This document shows, in pieces, positions 9,086 through 18,488 of a DNA stretch of 64,000 nucleotides. Both the position numbers and the translations under genes were made by a program. The stretch covers positions 310,001 through 374,000 of the forward strand of contig NZ_JANTHZ010000002.1 in NCBI RefSeq assembly GCF_024752355.1, read 5' to 3'. The stretch comes from Ancylobacter mangrovi (GTDB lineage: Bacteria; Pseudomonadota; Alphaproteobacteria; Rhizobiales; Xanthobacteraceae). Below the pieces are notes generated by a model, which worked only from the letters and a program-made list of their open reading frames with translations, was not told the origin of the DNA and searched no databases. Each line of letters opens with the position of its first letter. The first letter of the stretch is position 1.

Positions 9086-9715
9086 ATGAATCCGGCAGAG
9101 CTCGTCCACATCCTTTATCTCGTCGCCATCGTCGCCGAGGCCATGACCGCCGCGCTCGCGGCGGGGCGCCGGCAGATGGACTGGGTCGGCGTCGCCCTTC
9201 TCGGCAGCATCACCGCGCTCGGCGGCGGCTCGGTGCGCGACGTGCTGCTGGGGCGGCACCCGCTAAGCTGGGTCGAGCACCCTTCCTATCTGCTGATCAC
9301 CGGCGGGGCGGCGCTGGCGACCATCGCGCTCGCCCGGCAGATGCCCCATCTGCGCCGCGTCTTCCTGTTCCTCGACGCGGTCGGGCTGGTGGTCTTCACC
9401 GTCATCGGCTGCAACGTGGCGATCGCGCTCGACATGCCGGTCGTCATCGTCATCGCCGCCGGCATGATCACCGGCTGCGTCGGCGGCGTGCTGCGCGACA
9501 TGCTGTGCGCCGACATCCCGCTGCTGTTCCGCGCCGAGCTCTACGCGACGGTCTCCGTCGTCACCAGCCTGGTCTATCTCGGCGGCCAGCGGCTCGGCTT
9601 CCCGCACGATCTCGTCATGCTGTCGGCCATGGCCGTCGGGCTGGCGCTGAGGCTGCTCGCGCTGCGCTTCGGCTGGAGCATGCCCAAATTCGTCTACACC
9701 GAATCCCTGCACTGA
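9086..9715 (+). CDS. TRIC-type cation channel (UPF0126 family inner-membrane protein)
   Basis: 209 residues from the ATG at 9086, which has a purine-rich ribosome site (GGGGAGAGAG) just upstream. Seven hydrophobic segments are visible. The two internal repeats typical of bacterial TRIC channels each carry a GGxxRDxL signature: GGGSVRDVLLGRHPL near residue 50 and GGVLRDMLCADIPL near residue 138. Bacterial TRIC homologues are trimeric potassium or other monovalent cation channels; the substrate here is inferred from the family only. The gene is monocistronic and convergent with the phosphoribosyltransferase. Confidence 0.85.
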   Translation: MNPAELVHILYLVAIVAEAMTAALAAGRRQMDWVGVALLGSITALGGGSVRDVLLGRHPLSWVEHPSYLLITGGAALATIALARQMPHLRRVFLFLDAVGLVVFTVIGCNVAIALDMPVVIVIAAGMITGCVGGVLRDMLCADIPLLFRAELYATVSVVTSLVYLGGQRLGFPHDLVMLSAMAVGLALRLLALRFGWSMPKFVYTESLH

Positions 9716-9729
9716 CGCCTGCGCCGGCC

Positions 9730-10398
9730 TCAAAGGAAGGTCTCCGGCATGGGCACCCACTGGCCGGCCCTGGCACGGAACTGGGGGATGTGGCCGAGGC
9801 TGCGGATCAGCGCCCGGTCGGCGCCGAGCGTCGCCTGCCATTCGCGCGCCTCGGTGAGGATGACGCCGACGCCCACCACATCCGCGCCGGCGCTGCGCAG
9901 CAGCTCGAGCGAGCCCTTGAGGCTCGAGCCGGAAGCCACCACGTCGTCGACCATCACCGTCCGCTTGCCCGCCAGCAGCGGGATCGTGCGGCGGTCGAGC
10001 AGGAGGCGCTGCTCGCCCTTCGAGGTGATGGAGGAGATCTTCTGCTCCAGCGCGTCCTGCAGGTGGACCTTGGGCGACTTCTGCAGGATCACGTAGCGGT
10101 CGAGGCCGAGCGCGCGGCTGACCTCGATGGCGATCGGGATGCCGAGCGTCGCCGCGCCGACCACGACCTCCGGGTGGAACGGCGCCAGCTTGCTGGCGAG
10201 CCGGCGGCCGACGAACTCGCCGAACTTCACCCCGAGGTCGATCACCATCATCAGCGAGATGGCGAAGTCGGGCCGGATCGGCACGATGGGAAGATCCACG
10301 CGCATGCCGCCGACATCGGCGGCCCAGCTCTGGCCACTCAAGACCGGGCTGCCGCTCATTTGATCGCCGATCGCAGGCGAATTCCCGTCGGCCGTCAT
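9730..10398 (-). CDS. phosphoribosyltransferase (adenine/xanthine type)
   Basis: 222 residues from the ATG at 10398, which has GGGGGAGG about 8 bases upstream. The type I PRTase PRPP-binding loop is intact (VMVDDVVASGSS, about residue 147), preceded by the hood and PPi-loop region (GAATLGIPIAIEVSRALG). The size and motif fit adenine or xanthine phosphoribosyltransferases of purine salvage, but it differs from canonical Apt and I would not name the base. The last codons (WVPMPETFL) reach to 15 bp from the convergent channel gene. Confidence 0.8.
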   Translation of the reverse strand: MTADGNSPAIGDQMSGSPVLSGQSWAADVGGMRVDLPIVPIRPDFAISLMMVIDLGVKFGEFVGRRLASKLAPFHPEVVVGAATLGIPIAIEVSRALGLDRYVILQKSPKVHLQDALEQKISSITSKGEQRLLLDRRTIPLLAGKRTVMVDDVVASGSSLKGSLELLRSAGADVVGVGVILTEAREWQATLGADRALIRSLGHIPQFRARAGQWVPMPETFL

Positions 10399-10863
10399 CG
10401 TGCGCGCCTCCCCCTCATTCGGCGGGTACGCTCCATACGCGAATGCCGCCGGCTCGATTTGTGGGCCGGTATCGCCGCGCTTTCCAGTGCGATCTTGTCC
10501 GGCGCGGGCGGGACGTACCGGCGGAGGGCACGGATGTGGCCGGAAATCATTGCGCGCAAAGGCGCCGAAGGGCCGTGCCGGACATAGATCCGACATTTTC
10601 CGGGGGGATTAGCTCGCCGGTTTTTCGAATGCCGGTGCGGCAAGCCGCGCTCCGGAACCGTCCCCGATCCCTGCCTGAGGCCGCCCGCGGCGCACCCCGT
10701 CGCGGTCCGGAAATGCGCCGCCGCGAGGCGGGCATGGGAACATCGGGCGGTCCGGAAGCGTTTGCCAACCCCGCCTCACACGTTTTTCGGTCCACACCTT
10801 CCCCAGCATTTCCTAGCTTCGCCGCGCGTCAGGCGATGATTCGCGTCAAGGAGAGCCAAGTTC
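10399..10863. other. 465 bp intergenic region, no gene seen
   Basis: Divergent spacer between the leftward phosphoribosyltransferase and the rightward GH13 glucosidase, so it should carry both promoters. I found no convincing -35/-10 pair, EcfG site, tRNA or conserved small reading frame. The short open frames in it have atypical, arginine- and proline-rich shadow translations. The last 20 bases contain AAGGAGAG, the ribosome site of the glucosidase. Confidence 0.5.
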
Positions 10864-12450
10864 ATGAATGCCAAGTGGTGGCAGCGGGGCATCTTCTACC
10901 AGGTCTATCCCCGCTCGTTTCAGGACACCAACGGCAACGGGATCGGCGACCTCGAGGGCATCCGCGAGCGGCTGGACTATCTGGTCGAGCTCGGCATCGA
11001 CGCCATCTGGATCTCGCCCATCTATCCCTCTCCGATGGCCGACCATGGCTACGACGTGTCGGACTATTGCGGCATCGACCCGGTGTTCGGCGATTTCGCG
11101 ACCTTCGACCGGCTGGTCGAGGACATCCACGCGCACGGCCTGAAGCTGGTGCTCGACTTCGTGCCCAACCACACCTCCAACCAGCATCCCTGGTTCCTGG
11201 AGAGCAGCTCCTCGTGCGACAATCCCAAGCGCGACTGGTACATCTGGCGCGATCCCGCGCCCGATGGCGGGCCGCCGAACAACTGGGTGAGCTATTTCAG
11301 CGGCTCGGGCTGGGAGTTCCACGAGCCCACCGGCCAGTATTACTACCACGCCTATCTCAAGGAGCAGCCGGACCTGAACTGGCGCAATCCAGAGGTGCGC
11401 GAGGAGATGCACAACGTGCTGCGCTTCTGGATGAAGCGCGGCGTCGACGGCTTCCGCGTCGACGTGATCTGGCACCTCATCAAGGACGCGCTGTTCCGCG
11501 ACGACCCGCCGAACCCTGACTACAAGCCGGGCGACCCGGAGAACAACCGCCTGATCCAGGCCTATTCCGCCGACCAGCCCGAGGTGCACCCGGTCATCGC
11601 CGGCCTGCGCCGCGTGGTCGACGAATATCCCGACCGCGTGCTGATCGGCGAGATCTACCTGCCGGTCAGCAGGCTCGTGACCTATTACGGCGAGGATCTC
11701 GGCGGGGCGAATCTGCCCTTCAACTTCCAGCTCATCGGGGCCGGCGGCCACGCCAAGGACCTGTCGAAGATCATCATGGACTATGAGGCCGCGCTGCCGC
11801 CCGGCGGCTGGCCGAACTGGGTGCTGGGCAACCACGACCAGCCGCGCATCGCCTCGCGCATCGGCCCGGAATTCGCGCCGCTGGCGGGCATGCTGCTGCT
11901 CACCCTGCGCGGCACGCCGACCATGTATTACGGCGACGAGCTCGGCATGGAGGACGTGCCGATCCCCAAGCGCGCCACGCAGGACCCGTGGGAGATCAAC
12001 GAGCCCGGCATCGGCGTCAGCCGCGACCCGGAGCGCACGCCGATGCAGTGGGACGCCTCGCCCAATGCCGGCTTCACCACCGGCACGCCCTGGCTGCCGG
12101 TGTCGCCGGACTATGCGCAGCGCAACGTCGCCACGCTCGACGCCGACCCGCGCTCCATGCTGACGCTGCATCGCCGGCTGATCGAACTGCGGCGCTCGCA
12201 TCCCGCGCTCGAGATGGGCTCCTACCGCACCGTCTCGGACGAGGACGAGGTGCTGGTCTATCTGCGCGAGCTCGACGAGCAGCGGGTGCTGGTCGTGCTC
12301 AATCTGAGCCGCGAGGCCCGCACCTTCACCCTGCCCGAAGAGATGAGCGCGGCCCGCGCCCTGCTCTCGACCCGGCTCGACGACCCGGACCGTTCCGGCC
12401 CCGAGATCCGCCTGCGGGTCCATGAGGGAATCATCCTCGAAATCGAGTAA
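10864..12450 (+). CDS. alpha-glucosidase / oligo-1,6-glucosidase (GH13)
   Basis: 528 residues; a complete GH13 enzyme with the four conserved regions in order: DFVPNH (98-103), GFRVDVIWH with nucleophile Asp200, GEIYLP with acid/base Glu263, and NHDQ with Asp325. Region II (GFRVD) and the N-terminus YQVYPRSFQDTNGNGIGDL are typical of the alpha-glucosidase/oligo-1,6-glucosidase branch rather than alpha-amylase. No signal peptide, so it acts in the cytoplasm on imported or storage-derived alpha-glucosides (maltose, isomaltose, trehalose or sucrose are all possible). Good AAGGAGAG ribosome site. It sits alone, not in a sugar-transport operon. Confidence 0.88.
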   Translation: MNAKWWQRGIFYQVYPRSFQDTNGNGIGDLEGIRERLDYLVELGIDAIWISPIYPSPMADHGYDVSDYCGIDPVFGDFATFDRLVEDIHAHGLKLVLDFVPNHTSNQHPWFLESSSSCDNPKRDWYIWRDPAPDGGPPNNWVSYFSGSGWEFHEPTGQYYYHAYLKEQPDLNWRNPEVREEMHNVLRFWMKRGVDGFRVDVIWHLIKDALFRDDPPNPDYKPGDPENNRLIQAYSADQPEVHPVIAGLRRVVDEYPDRVLIGEIYLPVSRLVTYYGEDLGGANLPFNFQLIGAGGHAKDLSKIIMDYEAALPPGGWPNWVLGNHDQPRIASRIGPEFAPLAGMLLLTLRGTPTMYYGDELGMEDVPIPKRATQDPWEINEPGIGVSRDPERTPMQWDASPNAGFTTGTPWLPVSPDYAQRNVATLDADPRSMLTLHRRLIELRRSHPALEMGSYRTVSDEDEVLVYLRELDEQRVLVVLNLSREARTFTLPEEMSAARALLSTRLDDPDRSGPEIRLRVHEGIILEIE

Positions 12451-12547
12451 AGGCGGGGCCTTCGAGCCCCATCTCGTCCTTGGCACGCGGATTCCGCTGC
12501 GGTAAGTTGATTCGCAGGGCAGCGGGCGGGCTGCCGGGGGCGAAGTC

Positions 12548-13450
12548 TTGCGGCAGGTCGTTTTCGACAGCGCGGATCTGCGTGTGGTCTGGGTGCCGGC
12601 GCATTGCGACGTCGTGCGCCCGAACAATACTTGCCCCAGCGGCATGATCGCGGGGCCCGGGGCCGTGGCGAATGGCGCGATGCCTGCCCGGCCCGATGTA
12701 GTGTTCGTCACCTTCGAATCGATGATGCCGGTGCGCGATCCGGACCGGCCCGGCTTCGCCGAACACTTCCTGCAGAGCCGCGGCTACGGCGCCTATCACA
12801 TGCAGCCGAAGACCAATTCCTGGTACCAGTACCCGGAAATGGCGGAGGCGCTCGCCATGGTGCGCAAGGCCATCGCGCCGGGCACACGGGTCGTCACCTA
12901 TGGCTCGAGCATGGGTGGCTACGGCGCCTACCGCTTCTCCGCGCCACTGCGCGCGGACAAGGTCATCGCCTTCTCGCCGCAATACAGCATCAACCGGTTC
13001 CGCACCTGGTGGGAGCGGCGCTGGGCCGCGGATGGCCGCCCCCTCATCTGGGACCGGCAGGCGCCGCATCACGGCGGCGACCTCTTCATCTTCTACGACC
13101 CGCTGAACACCGACCGCCACCACATACGCGGCATGCGCCGGGAGGCCGACATCCGGCCGGTGCGGATGTTTTTCAGCGGCCACGCCTCCATCGCCTATGT
13201 GCAGGAGCTCGGCTTCCTGGAGAAGGCGGTGCTCGACATCGCCGAGGACCGGTTCGACGCCGCCGCCTTCGAGGCCTTGCTGTGGGAGCGCCGGCTCGGC
13301 TCGTCCACCTACCAGCGCATGCGCCGGCGCAAGCGGACCGGGGTCCTGCGCCGGCTCAAATACGCGCTGATCGAGGCGCGGCTCGAACGCCACTTCTCCG
13401 GCACGCCCGCGCTGCCCCTGCCGGCAAAGGACGCGCCGGTGGCCGGCTGA
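12548..13450 (+). CDS. alpha/beta-hydrolase-fold protein of unknown function
   Basis: 300 residues if the TTG at 12548 is the start; no ATG lies close and the N-terminal stretch reads as a normal beta-strand (VVFDSADLRVVWVP). A nucleophile elbow G-S-S-M-G puts Ser121 as catalytic serine, and FFSGHASIAYVQ may supply the histidine. The C-terminus is strongly basic (QRMRRRKRTG). There is no signal peptide. No specific substrate family is recognisable; proteins of this type often sit near polysaccharide genes. It follows the glucosidase by 97 bp in the same direction and may be co-transcribed. Confidence 0.65.
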   Translation: MRQVVFDSADLRVVWVPAHCDVVRPNNTCPSGMIAGPGAVANGAMPARPDVVFVTFESMMPVRDPDRPGFAEHFLQSRGYGAYHMQPKTNSWYQYPEMAEALAMVRKAIAPGTRVVTYGSSMGGYGAYRFSAPLRADKVIAFSPQYSINRFRTWWERRWAADGRPLIWDRQAPHHGGDLFIFYDPLNTDRHHIRGMRREADIRPVRMFFSGHASIAYVQELGFLEKAVLDIAEDRFDAAAFEALLWERRLGSSTYQRMRRRKRTGVLRRLKYALIEARLERHFSGTPALPLPAKDAPVAG

Positions 13451-13464
13451 CGGCCCTGCAGGGC

Positions 13465-13518
13465 CAAGGCGACTTGAAACGCCAAGGCGCCTTGCAAATC
13501 CAAGGCGACTTGCAGGGC
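13465..13518. repeat. three tandem 18-bp units between convergent genes
   Basis: Three back-to-back copies at 13465, 13483 and 13501, sharing CAAGGCG(A/C)CTTG in the first 12 bases. The middle copy is a perfect 12-bp palindrome (CAAGGCGCCTTG); the others are one base from it. CTGCAGGGC flanks the array on both sides. It fills the gap between the convergent hydrolase and pheA genes, so it may act in transcript ending, though there is no T tract. Confidence 0.75.
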
Positions 13519-13529
13519 TGCGGCGCGCC

Positions 13530-14378
13530 TCAGGCCCTCAGGGCGATGCGGTAGGCGTGGGCCGGGTAGACGCCGAGAATGCGCACCTCCTTGGAGAAGA
13601 AGCTCAGCTCCTCCAGCGCGTTCTTCAGCCCGCGGTCCTCGGGATGGCCGTCGACATCGGCGTAGAACTGGGTGGCGAAGAACTCGCCGTCGAGCTGATA
13701 GCTCTCCAGCTTGGTCATGTTCACGCCGTTGGTGGCGAAGCCGCCCAGCGCCTTGTAAAGCGCGGCCGGCACGTTGCGCACCCGGAACACGAAGGTGGTC
13801 ACGGTCGGCCCGTTATTGGCCGGCGCCCAGTCCGCCTCGCGGGCGAGGATGATGAAGCGGGTGGTGTTGTGCGCCTCGTCCTCGATGTTCTCGGCGATGA
13901 TGTCGAGGCCGTAGATCTCGGCGGCGAGGCGCGAGGCGATGGCGGCCTGCGTCGGGTCGCCCTCCTCCGCCACCAGCCGCGCCGCGCCGGCGGTGTCGAC
14001 GCCCACCACCGCCTTCAGCCCCAGCTTGCGGATGATGTTGCGGCACTGGCCGAGCGCCATGACGTGGCTGGTCACGCTCTTCACCGTGGCGAGCGTCGCA
14101 CCCTTCACCGCCATGAGCTGGTGCGAGAGCGGCAGGAAGAACTCGCCGGCGATGTTGAGCCCCGATGTCGGCATCAGGTGATGGATGTCGGCCACCCGGC
14201 CGGCGACGGAATTCTCGATCGGGATCATGCCGAGATCGGCCTCGCCCGCCTGCAGCGCGGCGAAGGCATCCTCGAAGGTCGCGCAGGGCACCGCCTCGAA
14301 ATCGGGATAGACCTCCCGGCAGGCGATGTGGGAGTTGGCTCCCGGCTCGCCCTGGAAGACGATGGTGCGCTTGGTCAT
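13530..14378 (-). CDS. pheA: prephenate dehydratase
   Basis: 282-residue monofunctional enzyme converting prephenate to phenylpyruvate in phenylalanine biosynthesis. The catalytic domain carries the signature HNTTRFIIL with Thr172-Thr173-Arg174-Phe175. The ACT domain after about residue 190 ([20 protein letters not shown], then [10 protein letters not shown]) binds phenylalanine for feedback control. No chorismate mutase domain is present. The start overlaps the kdsB stop by 4 bp (ATGA), an arrangement common in Hyphomicrobiales. Confidence 0.95.
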   Translation of the reverse strand: MTKRTIVFQGEPGANSHIACREVYPDFEAVPCATFEDAFAALQAGEADLGMIPIENSVAGRVADIHHLMPTSGLNIAGEFFLPLSHQLMAVKGATLATVKSVTSHVMALGQCRNIIRKLGLKAVVGVDTAGAARLVAEEGDPTQAAIASRLAAEIYGLDIIAENIEDEAHNTTRFIILAREADWAPANNGPTVTTFVFRVRNVPAALYKALGGFATNGVNMTKLESYQLDGEFFATQFYADVDGHPEDRGLKNALEELSFFSKEVRILGVYPAHAYRIALRA

Positions 14379-15130
14379 GGGGTCGTCCTCGACTCAGCGG
14401 CGAGGATCGCCCTCGCCTTCTCAAGATCGTGCGGCGTGTCGACGCCGAGCGGCACCGTGTCGACCACCGCGACGTCGATGCGCATGCCCGCCTCCAGCGC
14501 GCGCAGCTGCTCCAGCTTCTCGCGGCTCTCCAGCGGCGAGGGCGGCAGCGCGACGAAGCGCTCCAGCGCCGGGCGGCGATAGGCGTAGAGCCCAATATGG
14601 TGGAACAGCGGGCCCTCGCCGAAGGGCGCCGTGGCGCGGGTGAAATAGAGCGCGCGCAGCCGGCCCGGCGCGACCTCGCTGCCGACCGCCTTCACCACGT
14701 TCGGATTGGTGCGCTCCTCGTCGACGGTGATCTGCGCCGCCAGCGTGCCGATGTCGACCGCCGGGTCGTCGAGCAGGTCGAGCGCGGCTCGGATCAGGGC
14801 CGGGTCGATGGTGGGCAGGTCGCCCTGCACGTTGACGATGCGCGTGACCTGGCCCGCGGGGTCGACCCGCCCCAGCGCCTCGAAGATGCGGTCCGAGCCG
14901 GTGGTGTGGTCGGCGCGGGTCATCGAGACGGCGAATCCCGCCGCCTCGACCGCCGCGCGCACCCCGTCATCGTCGGTGGCGACCACAACCTTGCCGATAT
15001 CTGCCGCGGCGGAACGCCGCGCCACCTCGACGATCATCGGCCGGCCGCCGACATCGGCGAGCGGCTTGCCGGGCAGACGGGTGGAGGCCATGCGGGCTGG
15101 AATCAGTATAAGCGTGTCCGTTGGGGACAT
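14375..15130 (-). CDS. kdsB: 3-deoxy-manno-octulosonate cytidylyltransferase
   Basis: 251 residues. Activates Kdo as CMP-Kdo for the lipid A-core of lipopolysaccharide, in the cytoplasm. The nucleotidyltransferase signature is at the N-terminus ([16 protein letters not shown], about 9-24), followed by VVATDDDGV and VNVQGDLP, the family metal/CTP-binding segments (QGD), and later DTPHDLEKA. Length matches the family. Start is the ATG at 15130; no strong ribosome site is visible. It is the first gene of the kdsB-pheA pair and divergent from the cytochrome gene across a 220 bp promoter region. Confidence 0.95.
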   Translation of the reverse strand: MSPTDTLILIPARMASTRLPGKPLADVGGRPMIVEVARRSAAADIGKVVVATDDDGVRAAVEAAGFAVSMTRADHTTGSDRIFEALGRVDPAGQVTRIVNVQGDLPTIDPALIRAALDLLDDPAVDIGTLAAQITVDEERTNPNVVKAVGSEVAPGRLRALYFTRATAPFGEGPLFHHIGLYAYRRPALERFVALPPSPLESREKLEQLRALEAGMRIDVAVVDTVPLGVDTPHDLEKARAILAAESRTTP

Positions 15131-15350
15131 TTCTCAGTGCCTTGACGGAATTCCTCAGCGGAACGGCCCACGCCGAGAGTGGCGAAACGTAGCAACCACG
15201 GGGCGGCTTATACGGGTTGCACGCCAACCGTCAAAATGATTAGTTCCGCCCGCCAATGGCGGCGGCATAACGCGGCTGGTACAGTGCGTTAGGGGTGCGG
15301 AGAACTGGCCGGACAGTTCGCCGCACCGGCGGGAGGGAGCTAAAGTTTCG

Positions 15351-16193
15351 ATGGACAGCTTCGAGCTGAATAAGATCGCTGGGGCCGTGCTGGGCGTGTT
15401 GACCTTCACGCTCGGGCTGAATGTCTTCGCCGACATATTGTTCTCCGTTCACGAGCCGGAGAAGCCCGGCTTCGAGATCGTGGTGCAGGAAGGCTCCAGC
15501 GGCGAGGCGCAGGCCGCCGCCCCCGCCGACGTGCCGATCGCCAACCTTCTCGCCACCGCCAGCGCCGAGAAGGGCGCCAGCCAGGCCAAGAAGTGCGCCG
15601 CCTGCCACAATCTCCAGGAAGGCGCCGGCGCCAAGGTCGGTCCCGACCTCTATGGCGTGGTCGGCCGCAAGGTCGCCAGCGCTCCGGGCTTCGCCTATTC
15701 CGAGGCGATGAAGGCGCATGGCGGCGAGTGGACCTTCGAGCAGCTCAACCACTTCCTGACCAACCCGAAGAAGTACATCCCCGGCACCGCGATGGGCTTC
15801 GCCGGCCTCGCCAAGGAGAGCGACCGCGCGGACCTGCTGGTCTATCTGAACACGCTGTCGCACGACCCGCTGCCGCTGCCCAAGCCCGAGGCCACCCCGG
15901 CCGCCGCCGAAGGCGCCGCCCCGGCTGAAGGTGCGGCTCCCGCCCAAGGCGCGGCCCCGGCTGAAGGCACGGCTCCCGCCGAGAAGGCGACGCCGGATGC
16001 CGGCGGCACCGCCCCCACTGGCGGTGAAGCGGCTCCTGCGGCCCCCGCCGCGGGCGCTCCCGCCCCGGCCGAGGGTGCCGCGCCGGCCGAAAAGCCGGCC
16101 GAGGCGCAGCCGGCCCCGAGCGAGCCCGCTTCCGGCGAGCCCGGCGGCAACACGCCGCCGACCGAGGGCGCTCCCGCCCCCGCCAACCCCTGA
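15351..16193 (+). CDS. membrane-anchored c-type cytochrome with Ala/Pro-rich tail (CycM-like)
   Basis: 280 residues. An uncleaved N-terminal anchor (about 8-30) is followed by one class I cytochrome c domain: heme site Cys82-Ala-Ala-Cys85-His86, fold motif GPDLYGVVGRK and axial Met148 in GTAMGF. After about residue 170 the protein becomes a low-complexity Ala/Pro/Glu/Gly tail made of imperfect EGAAPAEG units, about 100 residues that the usual CycM proteins do not need. The domain matches the CycM/cyt c552-like electron carriers delivering electrons to terminal oxidases. Translation, anchor and a downstream terminator indicate a single-gene transcript. Function of the tail is unknown. Confidence 0.88.
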   Translation: MDSFELNKIAGAVLGVLTFTLGLNVFADILFSVHEPEKPGFEIVVQEGSSGEAQAAAPADVPIANLLATASAEKGASQAKKCAACHNLQEGAGAKVGPDLYGVVGRKVASAPGFAYSEAMKAHGGEWTFEQLNHFLTNPKKYIPGTAMGFAGLAKESDRADLLVYLNTLSHDPLPLPKPEATPAAAEGAAPAEGAAPAQGAAPAEGTAPAEKATPDAGGTAPTGGEAAPAAPAAGAPAPAEGAAPAEKPAEAQPAPSEPASGEPGGNTPPTEGAPAPANP

Positions 16194-16200
16194 GCGCCGC

Positions 16201-16228
16201 GTCCGGGCCGCGACCGCATGGCCCGGAC
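16201..16228. other. 9-bp perfect inverted repeat in the cytochrome 3' region
   Basis: GTCCGGGCC (16201-16209) and GGCCCGGAC (16220-16228) with a 10-base loop, 7 bp after the cytochrome stop. It forms a strong RNA hairpin but lacks a T tract; it may protect the 3' end or assist the true terminator just downstream. Confidence 0.6.
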
Positions 16229-16254
16229 GACGACGCCGTTTCACGATCACGTCA

Positions 16255-16290
16255 GGCCGGTGGCGCTTCGCGCCCCGGCCTTATTCTTTT
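16255..16290 (+). terminator. rho-independent terminator of the cytochrome gene
   Basis: Stem GGCCGG/CCGGCC extended by GGCG/CGCC with one bulged T and a CTTCG loop, followed by TTATTCTTTT. It lies 62 bp after the cytochrome stop and before the peptide-transporter operon. Confidence 0.75.
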
Positions 16291-16472
16291 CCGAAGGTAA
16301 CGGTTCATAGTCCCCGCCGACCCGCGCGTCCCGGCGCGCGACGGGCCGTTTCATCCGCGCGCGCCCGATCGGTGCGCCCCGTCGCGGCCCCGTCGCGGCC
16401 TCTTGCCGGGCGCCGCCGACGGGCACAACGTGCCGAGCGTCACATTGCCGACGCGCCAACAGGGATAAGTGC

Positions 16473-18488
16473 ATGACGATCCGTCCTCCCGCCCCGTCCG
16501 TCCGCCCCGGCTCCGCCACGTTCCGTCCGGCTGGCCGGACCGACCGGGAGGGCCTCGTCTGTCCGACCCGCCGCGCGCTTCTCGCCAGCACCGTGCTCGG
16601 GCTCACCTTCGCCGCGCTCCCCGCCTTCCTGCACGGCGCCTTCGCGCAGGACGCCGCCGCCCCGAACGCCACCTCACCGGGCACCGCCCCCGACGCGGCC
16701 AAGTCCGCGGGAGCCGCTGCCGGCGAATGGCGGCACGGGTTGTCCCTGCTCGGCTCGCCGAAATATCCCGACGGCTTCAAGCGCTTCGACTATGTGAACG
16801 CCGACGCGCCCAAGGCCGGCCTGCTGCGGCTCTCGGTCGACGGCACCTTCGATTCGCTGAACGACATCATCACCCGCGGCACCCCGGCCGCCGGCATGCA
16901 GCTCGTCTACGACACGCTCATGTCCCCCGCCCTTGACGAGGTGGCGACCGAGTACGGCCTGCTGGCGGAGGCGGTCAGCTTCCCGGCCGACTTCTCCTCC
17001 GTCACCTACCGCCTGCGCGCCGAGGCCAAATGGCATGACGGCGAGCCGGTCACGGCGGACGACGTCGTGTGGTCGTTCGAGGAGCTGATCAAGAACAACC
17101 CGCGCCAGGCCTACTATTACAGCCACGTCAAATCGGTGGCGAAGACGGGCGAGCGCGAGGTCACCTTCACCTTCGACCAGGCCGGCAACCGCGAGCTGCC
17201 GCAGATCGTCGGCCAGATCCGCATCATGCCCAAGCACTGGTGGACCGGAACCGATGCCAGCGGGCGCAAGCGCGACATCAGCCAGACCACGCTCGAAGTG
17301 CCGCTCGGCTCGGGACCCTACAAGGTGAAGGAGGTCTCCCCCGGTCGCTCGATCTCGTTCGAGCGCGTGGCCGACTACTGGGGCAAGGACCTGCCGGTGA
17401 ATGTCGGCACCAACAATTTCGACGAGCAGCGCTACGAGTATTTCCGCGATTCGACGGTCGAGCTCGAGGCCTTCAAGGGCGACCAGTACGACTTCCGCAT
17501 CGAGACCTCGGCCAAGGACTGGGCGACCGCCTACGACTTCCCGGCGGTCAAGCAGGGCCGGGTGGTCCTCGAGGAGTTCCCGATCCGCTCCTCCGGCTCC
17601 ATGCAGGCCTTCATCCCCAATCTGCGCCGCGCCAAGTTCCAGGACCAGCGCGTGCGCCGGGCGCTCAACTACGCGCTCGACTTCGCGGGCATGAACCGCA
17701 CCCTGTTCTACGACCAGTACAAGCGGACCACGAGCTTCTTCCAGAACACCGAGCTCGCCTCCTCCGGCCTGCCGAGCGGGCTGGAGCTGGAGATCCTGAA
17801 CAGCGTCAAGGACAAGGTCCCCGCCGACGTCTTCACCAAGCCCTACGAGAACCCGCCCTCGGGCGGGGAGGACGTGCGCCGCGCCAATCTGCGCGAGGCG
17901 ATGAAGCTGCTGCGCGCGGCGGGCTACGACGTGAAGGGCGGCAAGCTGGTGAACGCCCAGGGCGAGCCCTTCACCATCGAGTTCCTGCTGGCGAGCCCGG
18001 CCTTCGAGCGGGTCGTGCTGTTCTACAAGCCCTCGCTGGAGCGGCTCGGCATCACCGTCACGGTGCGCCTCGTCGACACCTCGCAATACATCAACCGGCT
18101 GCGCGCGCGCGATTACGACATGATCATCACCGGCTGGGGCCAGTCGCTCTCGCCGGGCAACGAGCAGCGCGACTTCTGGGGCTCGGCCGCCGCCGACCAG
18201 GATGGCTCGAGCAACTATGCCGGCATCAAGGACCCCGGCATCGACGAGCTGATCGAGAAGGTCATCTACGCCAAGGACCGCGACGAGCTGGTGGCGGCGA
18301 CCCACGCGCTCGACCGGGTGCTGCTGGCACATGACTACGTCATCCCGAGCTGGACCTACCCCAACATCCGCACCGCGCGCTGGAACCGCTTCGGCCATCC
18401 CGAGAAGCTGCCGGAATATTCCTTCGGCTTCCCCGACATCTGGTGGTGGGATGAGGCCAAGGCGGCGAAGACCGGGGGCACGCGGTGA
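16473..18488 (+). CDS. peptide ABC transporter substrate-binding protein (SBP_bac_5, YejA-like)
   Basis: 671 residues from an ATG with AGGGA upstream. A cytoplasm-side extension of about 30 residues precedes a Tat-like signal (TRRALLAST, then a hydrophobic run ending in AFA). The mature protein is a family 5 extracellular solute-binding protein (LVYDTLM, WHDGEPVTADDVVWS, LGSGPYKV), typical of oligopeptide and microcin C binding. It captures periplasmic oligopeptides for the YejBEF importer encoded downstream. The next gene is a close paralogue and overlaps it by 4 bp (GTGA), so the two binding proteins are co-translated. Confidence 0.88.
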   Translation: MTIRPPAPSVRPGSATFRPAGRTDREGLVCPTRRALLASTVLGLTFAALPAFLHGAFAQDAAAPNATSPGTAPDAAKSAGAAAGEWRHGLSLLGSPKYPDGFKRFDYVNADAPKAGLLRLSVDGTFDSLNDIITRGTPAAGMQLVYDTLMSPALDEVATEYGLLAEAVSFPADFSSVTYRLRAEAKWHDGEPVTADDVVWSFEELIKNNPRQAYYYSHVKSVAKTGEREVTFTFDQAGNRELPQIVGQIRIMPKHWWTGTDASGRKRDISQTTLEVPLGSGPYKVKEVSPGRSISFERVADYWGKDLPVNVGTNNFDEQRYEYFRDSTVELEAFKGDQYDFRIETSAKDWATAYDFPAVKQGRVVLEEFPIRSSGSMQAFIPNLRRAKFQDQRVRRALNYALDFAGMNRTLFYDQYKRTTSFFQNTELASSGLPSGLELEILNSVKDKVPADVFTKPYENPPSGGEDVRRANLREAMKLLRAAGYDVKGGKLVNAQGEPFTIEFLLASPAFERVVLFYKPSLERLGITVTVRLVDTSQYINRLRARDYDMIITGWGQSLSPGNEQRDFWGSAAADQDGSSNYAGIKDPGIDELIEKVIYAKDRDELVAATHALDRVLLAHDYVIPSWTYPNIRTARWNRFGHPEKLPEYSFGFPDIWWWDEAKAAKTGGTR

